This document shows positions 30,594 through 39,459 of a DNA stretch of 64,000 nt, one piece after another; position 1 is the first letter of the stretch; every line of letters starts with the position of its first letter. The notes beneath the pieces were generated by a model that was not told the origin of the DNA, did no database searches, and saw nothing but the letters and a program-made list of their open reading frames with translations. The DNA is from Candidatus Competibacteraceae bacterium (GTDB lineage: Bacteria; Pseudomonadota; Gammaproteobacteria; Competibacterales; Competibacteraceae), in the NCBI GenBank assembly GCA_016699715.1, contig CP065007.1:1240001-1304000 (forward strand). The letters are read 5' to 3'. The translations under genes were made by a program, and so were the position numbers.

Positions 30594-31347
30594 CGCTCTT
30601 CTCTCTCCTACCGCCTCTCTCCCTTCGAAGCAGGAGGATCTGCTGCTCGAAGTCGCCGGCCTGAGCAGCGACTACGGTCCAGTTCACGCCATCCATCAAA
30701 CCGACTTGCAGGTCCACTCCGGTGAACTGGTGGCCATCGTCGGTGGCAACGGCGCCGGCAAGACCACCCTGCTCCACACCCTCTCGGGTTTGCAACTCTC
30801 CAGTGGTGGCCGCATCCGCTTTGCCGGCCGGGACATCACTCGTTGGCCGGCGCACCGTATCGTCGCCGCCGGCATCTGTCAGGTTCCCGAAGGGCGTCAG
30901 GTCTTCGCCCCGCTGAGCGTCGAGGACAATCTGCGACTGGGCGCCTATCGGATTCGCGACCATGGCTGGGTGCGGCGGGAACTGGAACATGTCTACACCC
31001 TGTTTCCGATTCTGGCCGAACGGCGCCGGCAACTGGCCGGTACCCTCTCGGGCGGCCAGCAACAGATGCTCGCCATCGGCCGCGCCCTGCTTGGCCGCCC
31101 GCGCCTGTTGCTGCTGGACGAACCGTCGATGGGATTGGCGCCGTTGCTGGTCGAAGAGATCTTCCGGGTCATCGTCGAACTGAACAGCCAGGGCGTCACC
31201 ATTCTGTTGGTCGAACAGAACGCCCGCGCCGCCCTGGCCATCGCCAATCGGGGCTATATTTTGGAGACCGGCCGCATCGTCAAGACCGCCCCAGCCGCGG
31301 AGCTGCTCGCCGATGACGCGGTGCGCCGGGCCTATCTGGGTTATTGA
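30583..31347 (+). CDS. ABC transporter ATP-binding protein, LivF type
   Basis: This 254-residue ATPase has Walker A GGNGAGKTTLLHTLSG, signature LSGGQQQMLAIGRALL, and Walker B LLLLDEPSMGLAPLL. The ATG at 30583 lies inside the end of livG. The frame is open further upstream, but that part is the livG gene read in another frame. It is the second ATPase of the branched-chain/aromatic-type transporter. Confidence 0.92.
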   Translation: MPSNALLSPTASLPSKQEDLLLEVAGLSSDYGPVHAIHQTDLQVHSGELVAIVGGNGAGKTTLLHTLSGLQLSSGGRIRFAGRDITRWPAHRIVAAGICQVPEGRQVFAPLSVEDNLRLGAYRIRDHGWVRRELEHVYTLFPILAERRRQLAGTLSGGQQQMLAIGRALLGRPRLLLLDEPSMGLAPLLVEEIFRVIVELNSQGVTILLVEQNARAALAIANRGYILETGRIVKTAPAAELLADDAVRRAYLGY

Positions 31348-31390
31348 TGCGGATAATCGCCGATTGCCCTCCCCTTACCGGACAGGCACC

Positions 31391-32047
31391 ATGTATGTAG
31401 ACCGGATCATGACCCGCGAAGTGGTGTGGGTCGCCGAGGAGACCCGCCTGCCGCAACTGGCGGCACTGATGCGCGACCACCGCATCCGCCATCTACCGGT
31501 CGTGCGCGACAGCCATCTGGTCGGACTGATCACCTCCCACGACCTCGAACGGGTTTCGCCCTCGTCGGTCACCACCCTGTCGGTCGGCGAGGCCAACTAT
31601 CTATTGGGCAAGCTCAGCGCCGCCAAGGTCATGCGCACCAGGATCATCACCTGCGCGCCCGATACCCTGGTCGAGGAAGCCGCGCGCCTGCTTCGCCAGG
31701 AAAAGATCGGTTGCCTGCCGGTGGTAACGGAAAGCGGCGAATTGGTGGGTATCGTCACCCATGAAGATCTACTGGATTTTTTCCTGGACATCACCGGATG
31801 CCTGATGTGGGACACCGCCCGCATCGCCGTGCATCTACCCGATACCATTGGTCAATTGGGCAAGCTGCTGGCCGCGATCAACGACGCTGGTGGCTACATC
31901 GCCACCGTCGTCTCGCCCCCACACCCCGATCAAAGCGGTCTGCGCGTGGCGGTGGTGCGCTACCGCGCCGGCGACCCGCGCGCCCTGAACCGAAGGCTGA
32001 GAGAACTGGGATACGAACTGCTCGCCGAAACTCTGCCAGCGGCTTGA
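31391..32047 (+). CDS. CBS-domain and ACT-domain protein (AcuB-like)
   Basis: This 218-residue protein has two CBS domains, at about residues 5-55 (DRIMTREVVWVAEETRLPQLAALMRDHRIRHLPVV) and 80-135 (KVMRTRIITCAPDTLVEEAARLLRQEKIGCLPVV), and then an ACT-like segment (IAVHLPDTIGQLGKLLAAINDAGGYI). CBS pairs bind adenine nucleotides and ACT domains bind amino acids, so this is probably a sensor for the pathway. The same arrangement is found in Bacillus AcuB. I chose the ATG at 31391 because the CBS domain follows at once; the frame is open further upstream. Confidence 0.78.
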   Translation: MYVDRIMTREVVWVAEETRLPQLAALMRDHRIRHLPVVRDSHLVGLITSHDLERVSPSSVTTLSVGEANYLLGKLSAAKVMRTRIITCAPDTLVEEAARLLRQEKIGCLPVVTESGELVGIVTHEDLLDFFLDITGCLMWDTARIAVHLPDTIGQLGKLLAAINDAGGYIATVVSPPHPDQSGLRVAVVRYRAGDPRALNRRLRELGYELLAETLPAA

Positions 32048-32098
32048 AGCGTCGGGAAATCCGCCCTTTGCCCCCCAACCCTTTCTTAACACGGAACA

Positions 32099-33421
32099 AT
32101 GGAACCGAGCCCCATGATTCTTGATATCGAACAGGAAACCCTGCCGCGCGAAGAACTCCAGAACCTGCAACTGCACCGGTTGCGCGCCACCGTTGAGCGC
32201 TGTTATCAGACGGTCGCCTACTACCGTGAAGCCATGGATGAACTCGGCGTCAGGCCGAGCCATATCCAGTCCGTGGCCGACGTCCGGCTGTTGCCATTCA
32301 CCAAGAAGGAAAACCTGCGCGAGAATTACCCCTTCGGCATGTTCGCCGTCCCCACCGATCAGGTGGTGCGCATCCACGCCTCCAGCGGTACCACCGGCAA
32401 GCCCACGGTGGTTGGCTACACCCACCGCGACATTCGCACTTGGGCGCGAGTGATGGCCCGCAGTCTGGCCGCCGCCGGGATGCGGCCCGGCGATCGCCTG
32501 CACAACGCTTACGGCTACGGGCTGTTCACCGGCGGATTGGGGTTGCACTATGGCGCCGAGGAACTGGGCGTTATGGTCACCCCGATTTCCGGTGGCCAAA
32601 CCCAGCGCCAGATCATGCTGATGCGGGATTTCGAACCTACCGGCCTGTCCTGCACACCGTCCTACGCCCTCAACCTCGCCGAAACCGCCGAGGACATGAA
32701 CGTGGATCTGCGCAAGTTGTCACTCAAGGTCGGCGTGTTCGGCGCCGAGCCCTGGACCGAGGAAATGCGCTACGAGCTGGAATCGCGGCTGGGCATCGAT
32801 GCGATCGACATTTACGGTCTGTCCGAGGTGATCGGCCCCGGCGTGGGGATCGAGTGCCTCGAAGCCAAGGATGGCCTGCATGTGTTCGAGGATCACTTCC
32901 TGATCGAAGCGGTCGATGTCAATACGGGTCAGCCGATTCCCTACGGTGAACCGGGTGAGATCGTCATCACCTCGCTGACCAAGGAAGCCTTTCCAGTCAT
33001 CCGCTATCGCACCCGCGACATCTCGGTGCTCAACCCCGCGCCCTGCCGCTGCGGCCGGACCCACGTTCGCATGCAGCGCGTTACCGGGCGCACCGACGAC
33101 ATGCTGATTATCCGCGGAGTCAACGTGTTCCCTTCACAGGTCGAGGCGATCCTCATGCAGACCGAAACGCTGTCGCCGTTTTACCAACTGGAAATATCCC
33201 GCGAGAATAATCTCGACCTGCTGACGGTCAATGTGGAAGGCAGCCCGCCGCTGGTCGCCCAAGGTCGGGACGCGATGGATCGGGTGGCGCTCAAGGCTCA
33301 GAAGGACATCAAGGATTTCATCGGCGTAACCGCCAAGGTCGTGGTTAAGACCATCGGCGAAATTCCCCGTTCCGAAGGTAAGGCCGTGCGGGTGGTGGAC
33401 CACCGCAAGCAGCGCAAGTAA
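32099..33421 (+). CDS. paaK: phenylacetate-CoA ligase
   Basis: This 440-residue AMP-forming ligase activates phenylacetate (or a related aryl acetate) with CoA. It opens with ETLPREELQNLQLHRLRATVERCY, typical of PaaK, and has the P-loop-like HASSGTTGKPTVVGYT, the adenine-site YGLSEVIGPGVG and the C-terminal GRTDDMLIIRGVNVFPSQVEAIL. An ATG at 32114 is an alternative start. As last gene of the operon it could take up phenylacetate released by hydrolysis or made by side routes, while IorAB makes the CoA ester directly from the aryl-pyruvate. Confidence 0.93.
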   Translation: MEPSPMILDIEQETLPREELQNLQLHRLRATVERCYQTVAYYREAMDELGVRPSHIQSVADVRLLPFTKKENLRENYPFGMFAVPTDQVVRIHASSGTTGKPTVVGYTHRDIRTWARVMARSLAAAGMRPGDRLHNAYGYGLFTGGLGLHYGAEELGVMVTPISGGQTQRQIMLMRDFEPTGLSCTPSYALNLAETAEDMNVDLRKLSLKVGVFGAEPWTEEMRYELESRLGIDAIDIYGLSEVIGPGVGIECLEAKDGLHVFEDHFLIEAVDVNTGQPIPYGEPGEIVITSLTKEAFPVIRYRTRDISVLNPAPCRCGRTHVRMQRVTGRTDDMLIIRGVNVFPSQVEAILMQTETLSPFYQLEISRENNLDLLTVNVEGSPPLVAQGRDAMDRVALKAQKDIKDFIGVTAKVVVKTIGEIPRSEGKAVRVVDHRKQRK

Positions 33422-33545
33422 AGCGCTGGATACAAGCCGGTCCCGGTTTGCGTTACACTGTGAGGGCGGTGCGAGCAACGGCGGACCTGCCGCTTCCATC
33501 GCTGTCCGGCACCGCGTGATCCTCGTATCCGTGAGGTGTGCAATT

Positions 33546-35447
33546 ATGTCTGATTCCAAGCAAACCACCCCGGTTTCCCCCGTCCAAACAGCGACGCCCG
33601 AGCAGCCGGCCACCCCTGAAATCAAGCCTGCCCCCAAACCGATTCGTTCCTGGCTCGGTCCGTCTGGCCAAAAGGCCTCGGCGCACCGCGCCTATGGCAT
33701 CGAGCGCTCGTTCCTCGGCAACCACATTCCCGAAACCATCGACCGGATGGTCAGCGCCAACCTTGCTCGCGGTACGGCCGGCACCTCACCAGCGGTGCTG
33801 GCCATGGCCTACCTCGACTGGTTGATGCATTTGGGCCTTTCTCCGGGCAAACAGGCGCTGCTGAACGAAAAAGCGATTCGAAAGATGGTGCGGCTGGCAC
33901 TGTACGCGTTCAAGGCGAGCCAGAATCCGGAGATCCCACCCTCCATCGAGCCTCTGTCTCAGGACCACCGTTTCGATAGCGAAAGCTGGCGGCAATGGCC
34001 CTACAATCTCATTTCGCAGTCGTTTCTGCTGACTCAGCAATGGTGGCACAACGCCACGACCCATATCCGCGGTGTCGATAAACAGAATGAAGCGATTATC
34101 TCCTTCGTGACGCGGCAGATCCTCGATATGTTCTCGCCTTCCAACTCGCCACTCACCAACCCGGAGATCCTCAAGGCCACCATGGAGGAAGGGGGTCAAA
34201 ACCTGGTCCGTGGCTGGACCAACTTTATGGCCGATATGGAAAAGGTAGTGGCCGGTAAGCAGTTGGGCACCGAGGCGGAGCAATTCGTGGTCGGCCGCGA
34301 TGTAGCCGTCACTCCGGGTAAAGTGATCTTCCGTAACCACTTGATCGAACTGATCCAATATCAGCCAACTACCGCTCAGGTGTACGCTGAGCCGATCCTG
34401 GTGGTGCCGGCCTGGATCATGAAGTACTACATTCTCGACCTGTCGCCGCATAACTCCATGATCAAGTACCTGGTGGAACAAGGCCATACGGTCTTCATGA
34501 TCTCCTGGAAAAACCCGACCGCCGCGGATCGCGACCTCGGCATGGACGATTACCAGCAGTATGGCGTGATGGCGGCGCTGGACGCCATTTCCACGATTTT
34601 GCCCGGATGCAAGGTCCACACAGTTGGCTATTGCCTCGGTGGCACCTTGCTAACGCTCACCGCCGCCACCATGGCCCGCGACGGCGATCATCGACTTAAG
34701 ACCCTGACCCTGTTCGCGGCTCAGACCGATTTCACCGAAGCGGGTGAACTGCTGTTGTTCATCAACGAAAGTCAGGTCTCCTTCCTGGAAGACATGATGT
34801 GGGATCAGGGCTATTTGGATGCCGACCAGATGGTGGGCGCCTTCCAAATGTTGCGCTCCAACGATCTAATCTGGTCGCGGATAGTCCATGATTATTTGCT
34901 GGGCCGCCGTCAGCCGCTCAACGATCTGATGGCCTGGAACGCCGATCAGACCCGGATGCCATTCCGCATGCACTCCGAATATCTGCGGCATATCTTCCTC
35001 GGCAACGAGCTCGCCACCGGCCATTATAAAGTCGATGACCGGACCATCTCCATCACGGACATCCGCGCGCCGGTCTTTACGGTTGCCACCGAACAGGATC
35101 ACGTCGCGCCCTGGCGGTCGGTCTATAAGATCAACCTGCTGGCGGATGCCGATGAAGTGACTTTCCTGTTGACTAGCGGTGGCCACAACGCCGGTATCGT
35201 TAGTGAACCGGGTCATCGGCGGCGCAGCTTCCAGGCCGCCTGCCGCAGCGACCAAGACCGCTACATCGATCCGGAGACCTGGCAGGCGACCGTACCCAAG
35301 CAGGAAGGCTCATGGTGGCCAGCTTGGGAGGCGTGGCTGGTCAAACATTCGGCGGCGCATCAGGTCTCGCCCCCACCGATGGGTATGCCGGGAAAAGGGC
35401 TGTACCCGATTTGCGAGGCACCGGGCACCTACGTGTTGCAGAAGTAG
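33546..35447 (+). CDS. phaC: class I poly(3-hydroxyalkanoate) synthase
   Basis: PhaC polymerises short-chain 3-hydroxyacyl-CoA into PHA granules. The 633-residue protein is in the class I size range, with a Pro-rich N-terminal extension (about residues 1-40). The lipase-like box is VGYCLGGTLLTL with catalytic Cys363; Asp518 in TEQDHVAPW and His547 in SGGHNAG complete the triad. I took the ATG at 33546, preceded by GAGG. No phaB is adjacent; a thiolase lies 5 kb downstream. It is followed within four bases by a VWA-like gene. Confidence 0.96.
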   Translation: MSDSKQTTPVSPVQTATPEQPATPEIKPAPKPIRSWLGPSGQKASAHRAYGIERSFLGNHIPETIDRMVSANLARGTAGTSPAVLAMAYLDWLMHLGLSPGKQALLNEKAIRKMVRLALYAFKASQNPEIPPSIEPLSQDHRFDSESWRQWPYNLISQSFLLTQQWWHNATTHIRGVDKQNEAIISFVTRQILDMFSPSNSPLTNPEILKATMEEGGQNLVRGWTNFMADMEKVVAGKQLGTEAEQFVVGRDVAVTPGKVIFRNHLIELIQYQPTTAQVYAEPILVVPAWIMKYYILDLSPHNSMIKYLVEQGHTVFMISWKNPTAADRDLGMDDYQQYGVMAALDAISTILPGCKVHTVGYCLGGTLLTLTAATMARDGDHRLKTLTLFAAQTDFTEAGELLLFINESQVSFLEDMMWDQGYLDADQMVGAFQMLRSNDLIWSRIVHDYLLGRRQPLNDLMAWNADQTRMPFRMHSEYLRHIFLGNELATGHYKVDDRTISITDIRAPVFTVATEQDHVAPWRSVYKINLLADADEVTFLLTSGGHNAGIVSEPGHRRRSFQAACRSDQDRYIDPETWQATVPKQEGSWWPAWEAWLVKHSAAHQVSPPPMGMPGKGLYPICEAPGTYVLQK

Positions 35448-35450
35448 CAA

Positions 35451-36158
35451 ATGACGGATCAGGATTTACCCTTCTCGCTCTCCCTGCCGCGCTCCACGGA
35501 GAGCGAGGTCGCCCGATTCCTGCGGGCGGCAGCCCGCACTCCCGTCGCCGCGCAACCGCGTGGCCGACTGATTTTCGCCCTGGATGCCACCGCCAGCCGC
35601 CAGCCAACTTGGGATCGAGCCTGCCAGTGGCAAGGGGATATGTTCGCGGCGACGGCGGAGATCGGTGGGCTGGCCCTGCAGCTGGTCTGGTACCGGGGCC
35701 ATGGTGAGTTTCAGGTCGAACCGTGGCTGACCGACTCCGCCGACCTGAAGCGACGCATGACTTCGGTGCAATGCCGGGGTGGCTTGACCCAGATCGGTCG
35801 GGTGCTGGAACACGCCACTCGCGAAACCCGGCTGCATCGGGTTAACGCCTTGGTTCTGGTTGGCGATTGCCTGGAAGAGCCGGTTGATCCCCTTTGCCAT
35901 CAGGCCGGTCAACTGGGGTTGTTGGGAGTGCCGGCCTTTGTCTTTCAGGAAGGTAATGATTCCGACGCCGCGTTGGGTTTCCGGGAAATCGCCCGGCTGG
36001 CACACGGCGCCTACTGCGTCTTCGATAGCGGCAGCGCCCGGCAATTGCGCGAGTTGCTCGCCGCCGTGGCGGTCTATGCCGCGGGAGGGCGTCCGGCGCT
36101 GGAAGAATTCAGCCGACACCGTGGCGATCTAATCCGGCAGTTAACCCGCCAGATCTGA
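35451..36158 (+). CDS. von Willebrand A-like domain protein
   Basis: This 235-residue protein resembles a VWA fold: a first strand with a metal-site motif LIFALDATASRQ (DxTxS form), a Thr in RGGLTQIGRVLEHA, and an Asp in NALVLVGDCLEEP. No signal peptide or membrane segment is visible, so it is probably cytosolic. It starts four bases after phaC and is followed eight bases later by a J-domain protein, which suggests a three-gene unit. Its link to PHA granules is an inference from position only. Confidence 0.65.
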   Translation: MTDQDLPFSLSLPRSTESEVARFLRAAARTPVAAQPRGRLIFALDATASRQPTWDRACQWQGDMFAATAEIGGLALQLVWYRGHGEFQVEPWLTDSADLKRRMTSVQCRGGLTQIGRVLEHATRETRLHRVNALVLVGDCLEEPVDPLCHQAGQLGLLGVPAFVFQEGNDSDAALGFREIARLAHGAYCVFDSGSARQLRELLAAVAVYAAGGRPALEEFSRHRGDLIRQLTRQI

Positions 36159-36166
36159 GAAGATTG

Positions 36167-36865
36167 ATGCTGATTCGCATGCTGCTGGTCGCGGCCGTGT
36201 TGACCGGCCTGTACTTGTTGGTCCGCCGGCTACGCCGGTCGGGGTCGGGCGCCCGCTTGCCGCGCATGTTGGCGGCGGCTGGAATTGCCGGCTTCCTGTT
36301 ACTGTTGACCCTGCGCGGCGGCGCTGAGATCGCCGTGCCGTTGCTCGCCGTGCTGGCGCCATTTCTGGTTCGCTGGTTGAAGCTTCCCTCCCCGGCTTCA
36401 GCCGGTCAGAGCACCGGTCCAGACCAATCCGCCGTTACAACCCGCTTCCTGGTCATGACGCTCGATCATGCCTCCGGTGTCATGTCTGGCTCGGTTCGCG
36501 CCGGCCGGTTCGTCGGTCGTTCCCTGCAAGACCTGATCCTCCCGGAACTGTTGGAACTCTGGCGGGAGTGTCAGTCCGATCCGCAGTCGGCGGCGGTGCT
36601 GGAAGCCTATCTGGATCGTCATGTCGATGCGGGTTGGCGCGAACAGGCGGACATTGGGCGGAAAGGTTGGACGCAAGCCACGAAAAACGATCATATGGAC
36701 CAGGCTGAAGCCTATCGGATCCTCGATCTGCAACCCGGCGCCAGCCACGACGCAATCCAGGCTGCCTACCGTCGTTTGATCCAGCGGGTTCATCCTGATC
36801 AGGGCGGCTCCAGTTATCTGGCCGCGCGGATCAACCAGGCACGGGACCTCTTGCTTCGCCGGTAG
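36167..36865 (+). CDS. membrane-anchored J-domain protein
   Basis: This 232-residue protein starts with two hydrophobic segments (about residues 1-18 and 38-66), has a linker region of about 100 residues, and ends with a J domain (about 175-232: EAYRILDLQPGASHDAIQAAYRRLI, HPD in VHPDQGG). The architecture resembles the inner-membrane DnaJ-like proteins and TIM14. The HPD motif is intact, so it can in principle stimulate an Hsp70. The ATG at 36167 is chosen; a TTG lies three bases earlier. It is convergent with the DAHP synthase-like gene, with only five bases between the stop codons. Confidence 0.8.
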   Translation: MLIRMLLVAAVLTGLYLLVRRLRRSGSGARLPRMLAAAGIAGFLLLLTLRGGAEIAVPLLAVLAPFLVRWLKLPSPASAGQSTGPDQSAVTTRFLVMTLDHASGVMSGSVRAGRFVGRSLQDLILPELLELWRECQSDPQSAAVLEAYLDRHVDAGWREQADIGRKGWTQATKNDHMDQAEAYRILDLQPGASHDAIQAAYRRLIQRVHPDQGGSSYLAARINQARDLLLRR

Positions 36866-36870
36866 GAACT

Positions 36871-37992
36871 TCAGTGTTGGCCGTGCCGCTGGCGGCTGAG
36901 CGCCAGCCGCTTCTCGTAACATTCCCGCGCCAAAGCAAGATCATCCAGGAACCAGCCCAGTTCGCTCAATAATAGGGCTTGCGGGCCATCCACCAACGCC
37001 TTGGTCGGTTCCGGATGGAAATCCACCAGCACCATGTTGGCACCGGCTATCACGCCCTGTGCGGCGGCGTGCATCAGATCCAGAATCCCGTCCGGAGAAT
37101 GCTCGCGCGAACCGACCGAATGCGAGGGATCGACGCATACCGGCATGCGGGTCAGCCGCTTGATTACCGGTACTTGACTGAAATCCACCAGGTTGCGGTG
37201 TGGGTCGCCCATGTTGGTTTTCACCCCGCGCAGGCAAAATACCACCCGTGAATTGCCCTCGCTGGCTAGATACTCGGCGGCGTTGAGCGACTCGTTCAGG
37301 GTGATGCCGAACCCCCGCTTGAACAGCACTGGAAATTCTTGCTGGCGCCCCACCGCTTTCAGTAACTCGAAATTCTGCGTGTTGCGCGTGCCGATTTGCA
37401 CCATGACTCCCGTGGGTCGTCCGGCCTGCTCCAGGCTTTCATGGATTTCCGTTAGATGATCCTCGTGGGTGATCTCCATGGCGATGACCTTGATGCCGTA
37501 TTGGCCCGCCAGATCGAATACATATGGCAGACAATCCTTACCATGTCCTTGAAAGGAATAGGGATTGGTGCGAGGTTTGTAAGCGCCCATCCGTGTGCAG
37601 GTCTGTCCGTGGTCCCGCAGGGCCGCGAGCATCTGCTCCACATGTTCGGGAGTATCCACGGCACACAGCCCGGCGAAGATATTCAGGGTGTCCTGACCGA
37701 ATCGGATGCCGTTGTATTCGAAGCCGTTGGTGCGTTTCTCGTCCTGGTGCCGGCCCAGAATACGGTACTCTTCGGATACCCGGATGACCCGTTCCACCCC
37801 CGGCAAGGCATGAAGATCCTCGGTCGACAAGGTTTTGGTGTCACCGATCAGGTAAATCTCGGTGAGCGCCTGTTGTGCACCCTGCACCTTATGAACACGC
37901 ATGGTGATGCCTGGCATCCGGGACAGATGGTCGAGCGTTATCCGATACGCTTCGGAGATCTCCGTAATGTTTGGATCCAGAATGATGATCAT
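36871..37992 (-). CDS. DAHP synthase-like protein, type I-beta, with altered active-site motif
   Basis: The 373-residue protein has an N-terminal ferredoxin-like regulatory domain (about 1-90) and a KDPG-type barrel with RMGAYKPRTNPYSFQG, MVQIGTRNTQNFELL, PVLFKRGFG, VCVDPSHSVG and VDFHPEPTKALVDGPQAL, all as in the Thermotoga I-beta enzyme. DAHP synthase condenses PEP and erythrose-4-phosphate, the first step to aromatic amino acids. The usual GPCS motif reads GLCAV here (Cys kept, Pro and Ser changed), and the Glu metal ligand before HPEP is Asp. Start ATG at 37992; the frame runs open to 38352 across the neighbouring gene's start. I would call it a divergent I-beta DAHP synthase and would not assume activity. 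Confidence 0.75.
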   Translation of the reverse strand: MIIILDPNITEISEAYRITLDHLSRMPGITMRVHKVQGAQQALTEIYLIGDTKTLSTEDLHALPGVERVIRVSEEYRILGRHQDEKRTNGFEYNGIRFGQDTLNIFAGLCAVDTPEHVEQMLAALRDHGQTCTRMGAYKPRTNPYSFQGHGKDCLPYVFDLAGQYGIKVIAMEITHEDHLTEIHESLEQAGRPTGVMVQIGTRNTQNFELLKAVGRQQEFPVLFKRGFGITLNESLNAAEYLASEGNSRVVFCLRGVKTNMGDPHRNLVDFSQVPVIKRLTRMPVCVDPSHSVGSREHSPDGILDLMHAAAQGVIAGANMVLVDFHPEPTKALVDGPQALLLSELGWFLDDLALARECYEKRLALSRQRHGQH

Positions 37993-38103
37993 GGCGTTGT
38001 TTGCACCTGAATGGAGTGGCCAGAGCCTCTTTTCCCGGGGGGACGCCATACTATCATCGCTCGATGGGAACGCCAGTGTCTTCATTAGTCGGATCGCGCC
38101 ACC

Positions 38104-39459
38104 ATGAGTCGCCGGCCATCGCCACTTTTCAGTCTCCGCTTGCGCGGCGAACTTGCTGCCCTGCTTCGGATTGGCGGCCCGCTGGTAGCCGCTCAGTTGG
38201 TACAGACGGCGATGGGGTTTTTCGATACGGTCATGATGGGCCGGGTTGGGCCGATTGAGCTCGCCGCGGTGGCCATCGGGACTGGACTGTGGCACGCCCT
38301 GTTCTTGTTCGCGCTGGGTATCCTGATGGCGCTTAGCCCCTCCGTGGCCCAACTCAACGGTGCTGGTCGAATCGCCGCGATCGCACCGCTGGTTCGGCAG
38401 GCGTTGTGGCTGGGGGCAGCCTTGGGTTTGTTTTGCTGGGTGACGTTGCGTCAGATGGAGGCTGGATTGACCTTGTTGGGCATCGAATCGGTTATCGTGC
38501 CCATTGCCGGCGATTACTTGCGGGCGCTGTCTTGGGGGATGCCGCCAATCTTCGTCTATATGGGTCTGCGCTTGTTTAGTGAAGGGGTCGCTCGAACCCG
38601 TCCGGTTCTGCTGGTCAGTCTGCTGGGGTTGGCGGTCGATGTTTCAGCCAACTACATACTGATTTTCGGTCATTGGGGTTTTCCGCCCATGGGTGCGCTG
38701 GGCTGCGGGATTGCAACCGCTCTTGGCATGTGGACGATGCTGGCGGGTATGATCGTCGTGATGTGCTTGGATACCCACTATCACCGCTATGGCTTGTTTC
38801 GACAATGGACTTGGCCATGTTGGCGGGAATTGCGACCGTTGATGGCCTTGGGATTACCTATTGGGATCGGGCTGTTTTTGGAAACCGCCATTTTCGCCAC
38901 CGTCGCCCTGTTGCTGGGCCGGCTCGGCGCGGTGGCGGCGGCCGCGCATCAGGTGGCTTTGAATGTAGCGGCCATGACCTTCATGATCCCACTGGGCTTG
39001 AGTATGGCCACCACTGTGCGGGTGGGACATGCCATGGGTGCTGGCGATTCACGCGCGGCCCGATTCAGCGGCTTGATCGGTATCGTCCTATCCGGTTTGT
39101 TCATGGCGGCCATGGCGGTACTGATCTTCATCGGCCATCGAACGATAGCGCGTTTCTATACCGATGATGCCGCGGTGGTGGCGGTGGCGGCGGATTTGTT
39201 GCAATTGGCCGCGCTATTCCAGATTTCCGATGGCTTGCAGGTGGGGGCGCTAGGCGCGCTGCGTGGTCTTAAGGACACCCGGCTGCCCTTGGTGATTGTA
39301 TTGGTTGCTTATTGGCTGCTGGCCTTTCCGCTGGCTTGTCTGGGAGTTCGCGAGGGTTTGGGACCAGCCGGTCCGTGGCTGGGTTTGATCGTGGGTCTGA
39401 CTGTGGCCGCCGTGCTGCTGAACCTGCGGTTCTGGCGGCTTAGCGCCCGTCGGGGATGA
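38104..39459 (+). CDS. MATE family efflux protein (NorM type)
   Basis: This 451-residue inner-membrane protein has about 12 hydrophobic segments in the MATE arrangement: IGGPLVAAQLVQTAMGFFDTVMMGRVG near the start, ALSWGMPPIFVYMGLRLFSEG, and a second half starting around GLPIGIGLFLETAIFATVALLLG. It exports cationic drugs or metabolites in exchange for Na+ or H+. The 3' end overlaps serS by 20 bases in a convergent arrangement, so the two mRNAs are complementary at their ends. Confidence 0.92.
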   Translation: MSRRPSPLFSLRLRGELAALLRIGGPLVAAQLVQTAMGFFDTVMMGRVGPIELAAVAIGTGLWHALFLFALGILMALSPSVAQLNGAGRIAAIAPLVRQALWLGAALGLFCWVTLRQMEAGLTLLGIESVIVPIAGDYLRALSWGMPPIFVYMGLRLFSEGVARTRPVLLVSLLGLAVDVSANYILIFGHWGFPPMGALGCGIATALGMWTMLAGMIVVMCLDTHYHRYGLFRQWTWPCWRELRPLMALGLPIGIGLFLETAIFATVALLLGRLGAVAAAAHQVALNVAAMTFMIPLGLSMATTVRVGHAMGAGDSRAARFSGLIGIVLSGLFMAAMAVLIFIGHRTIARFYTDDAAVVAVAADLLQLAALFQISDGLQVGALGALRGLKDTRLPLVIVLVAYWLLAFPLACLGVREGLGPAGPWLGLIVGLTVAAVLLNLRFWRLSARRG

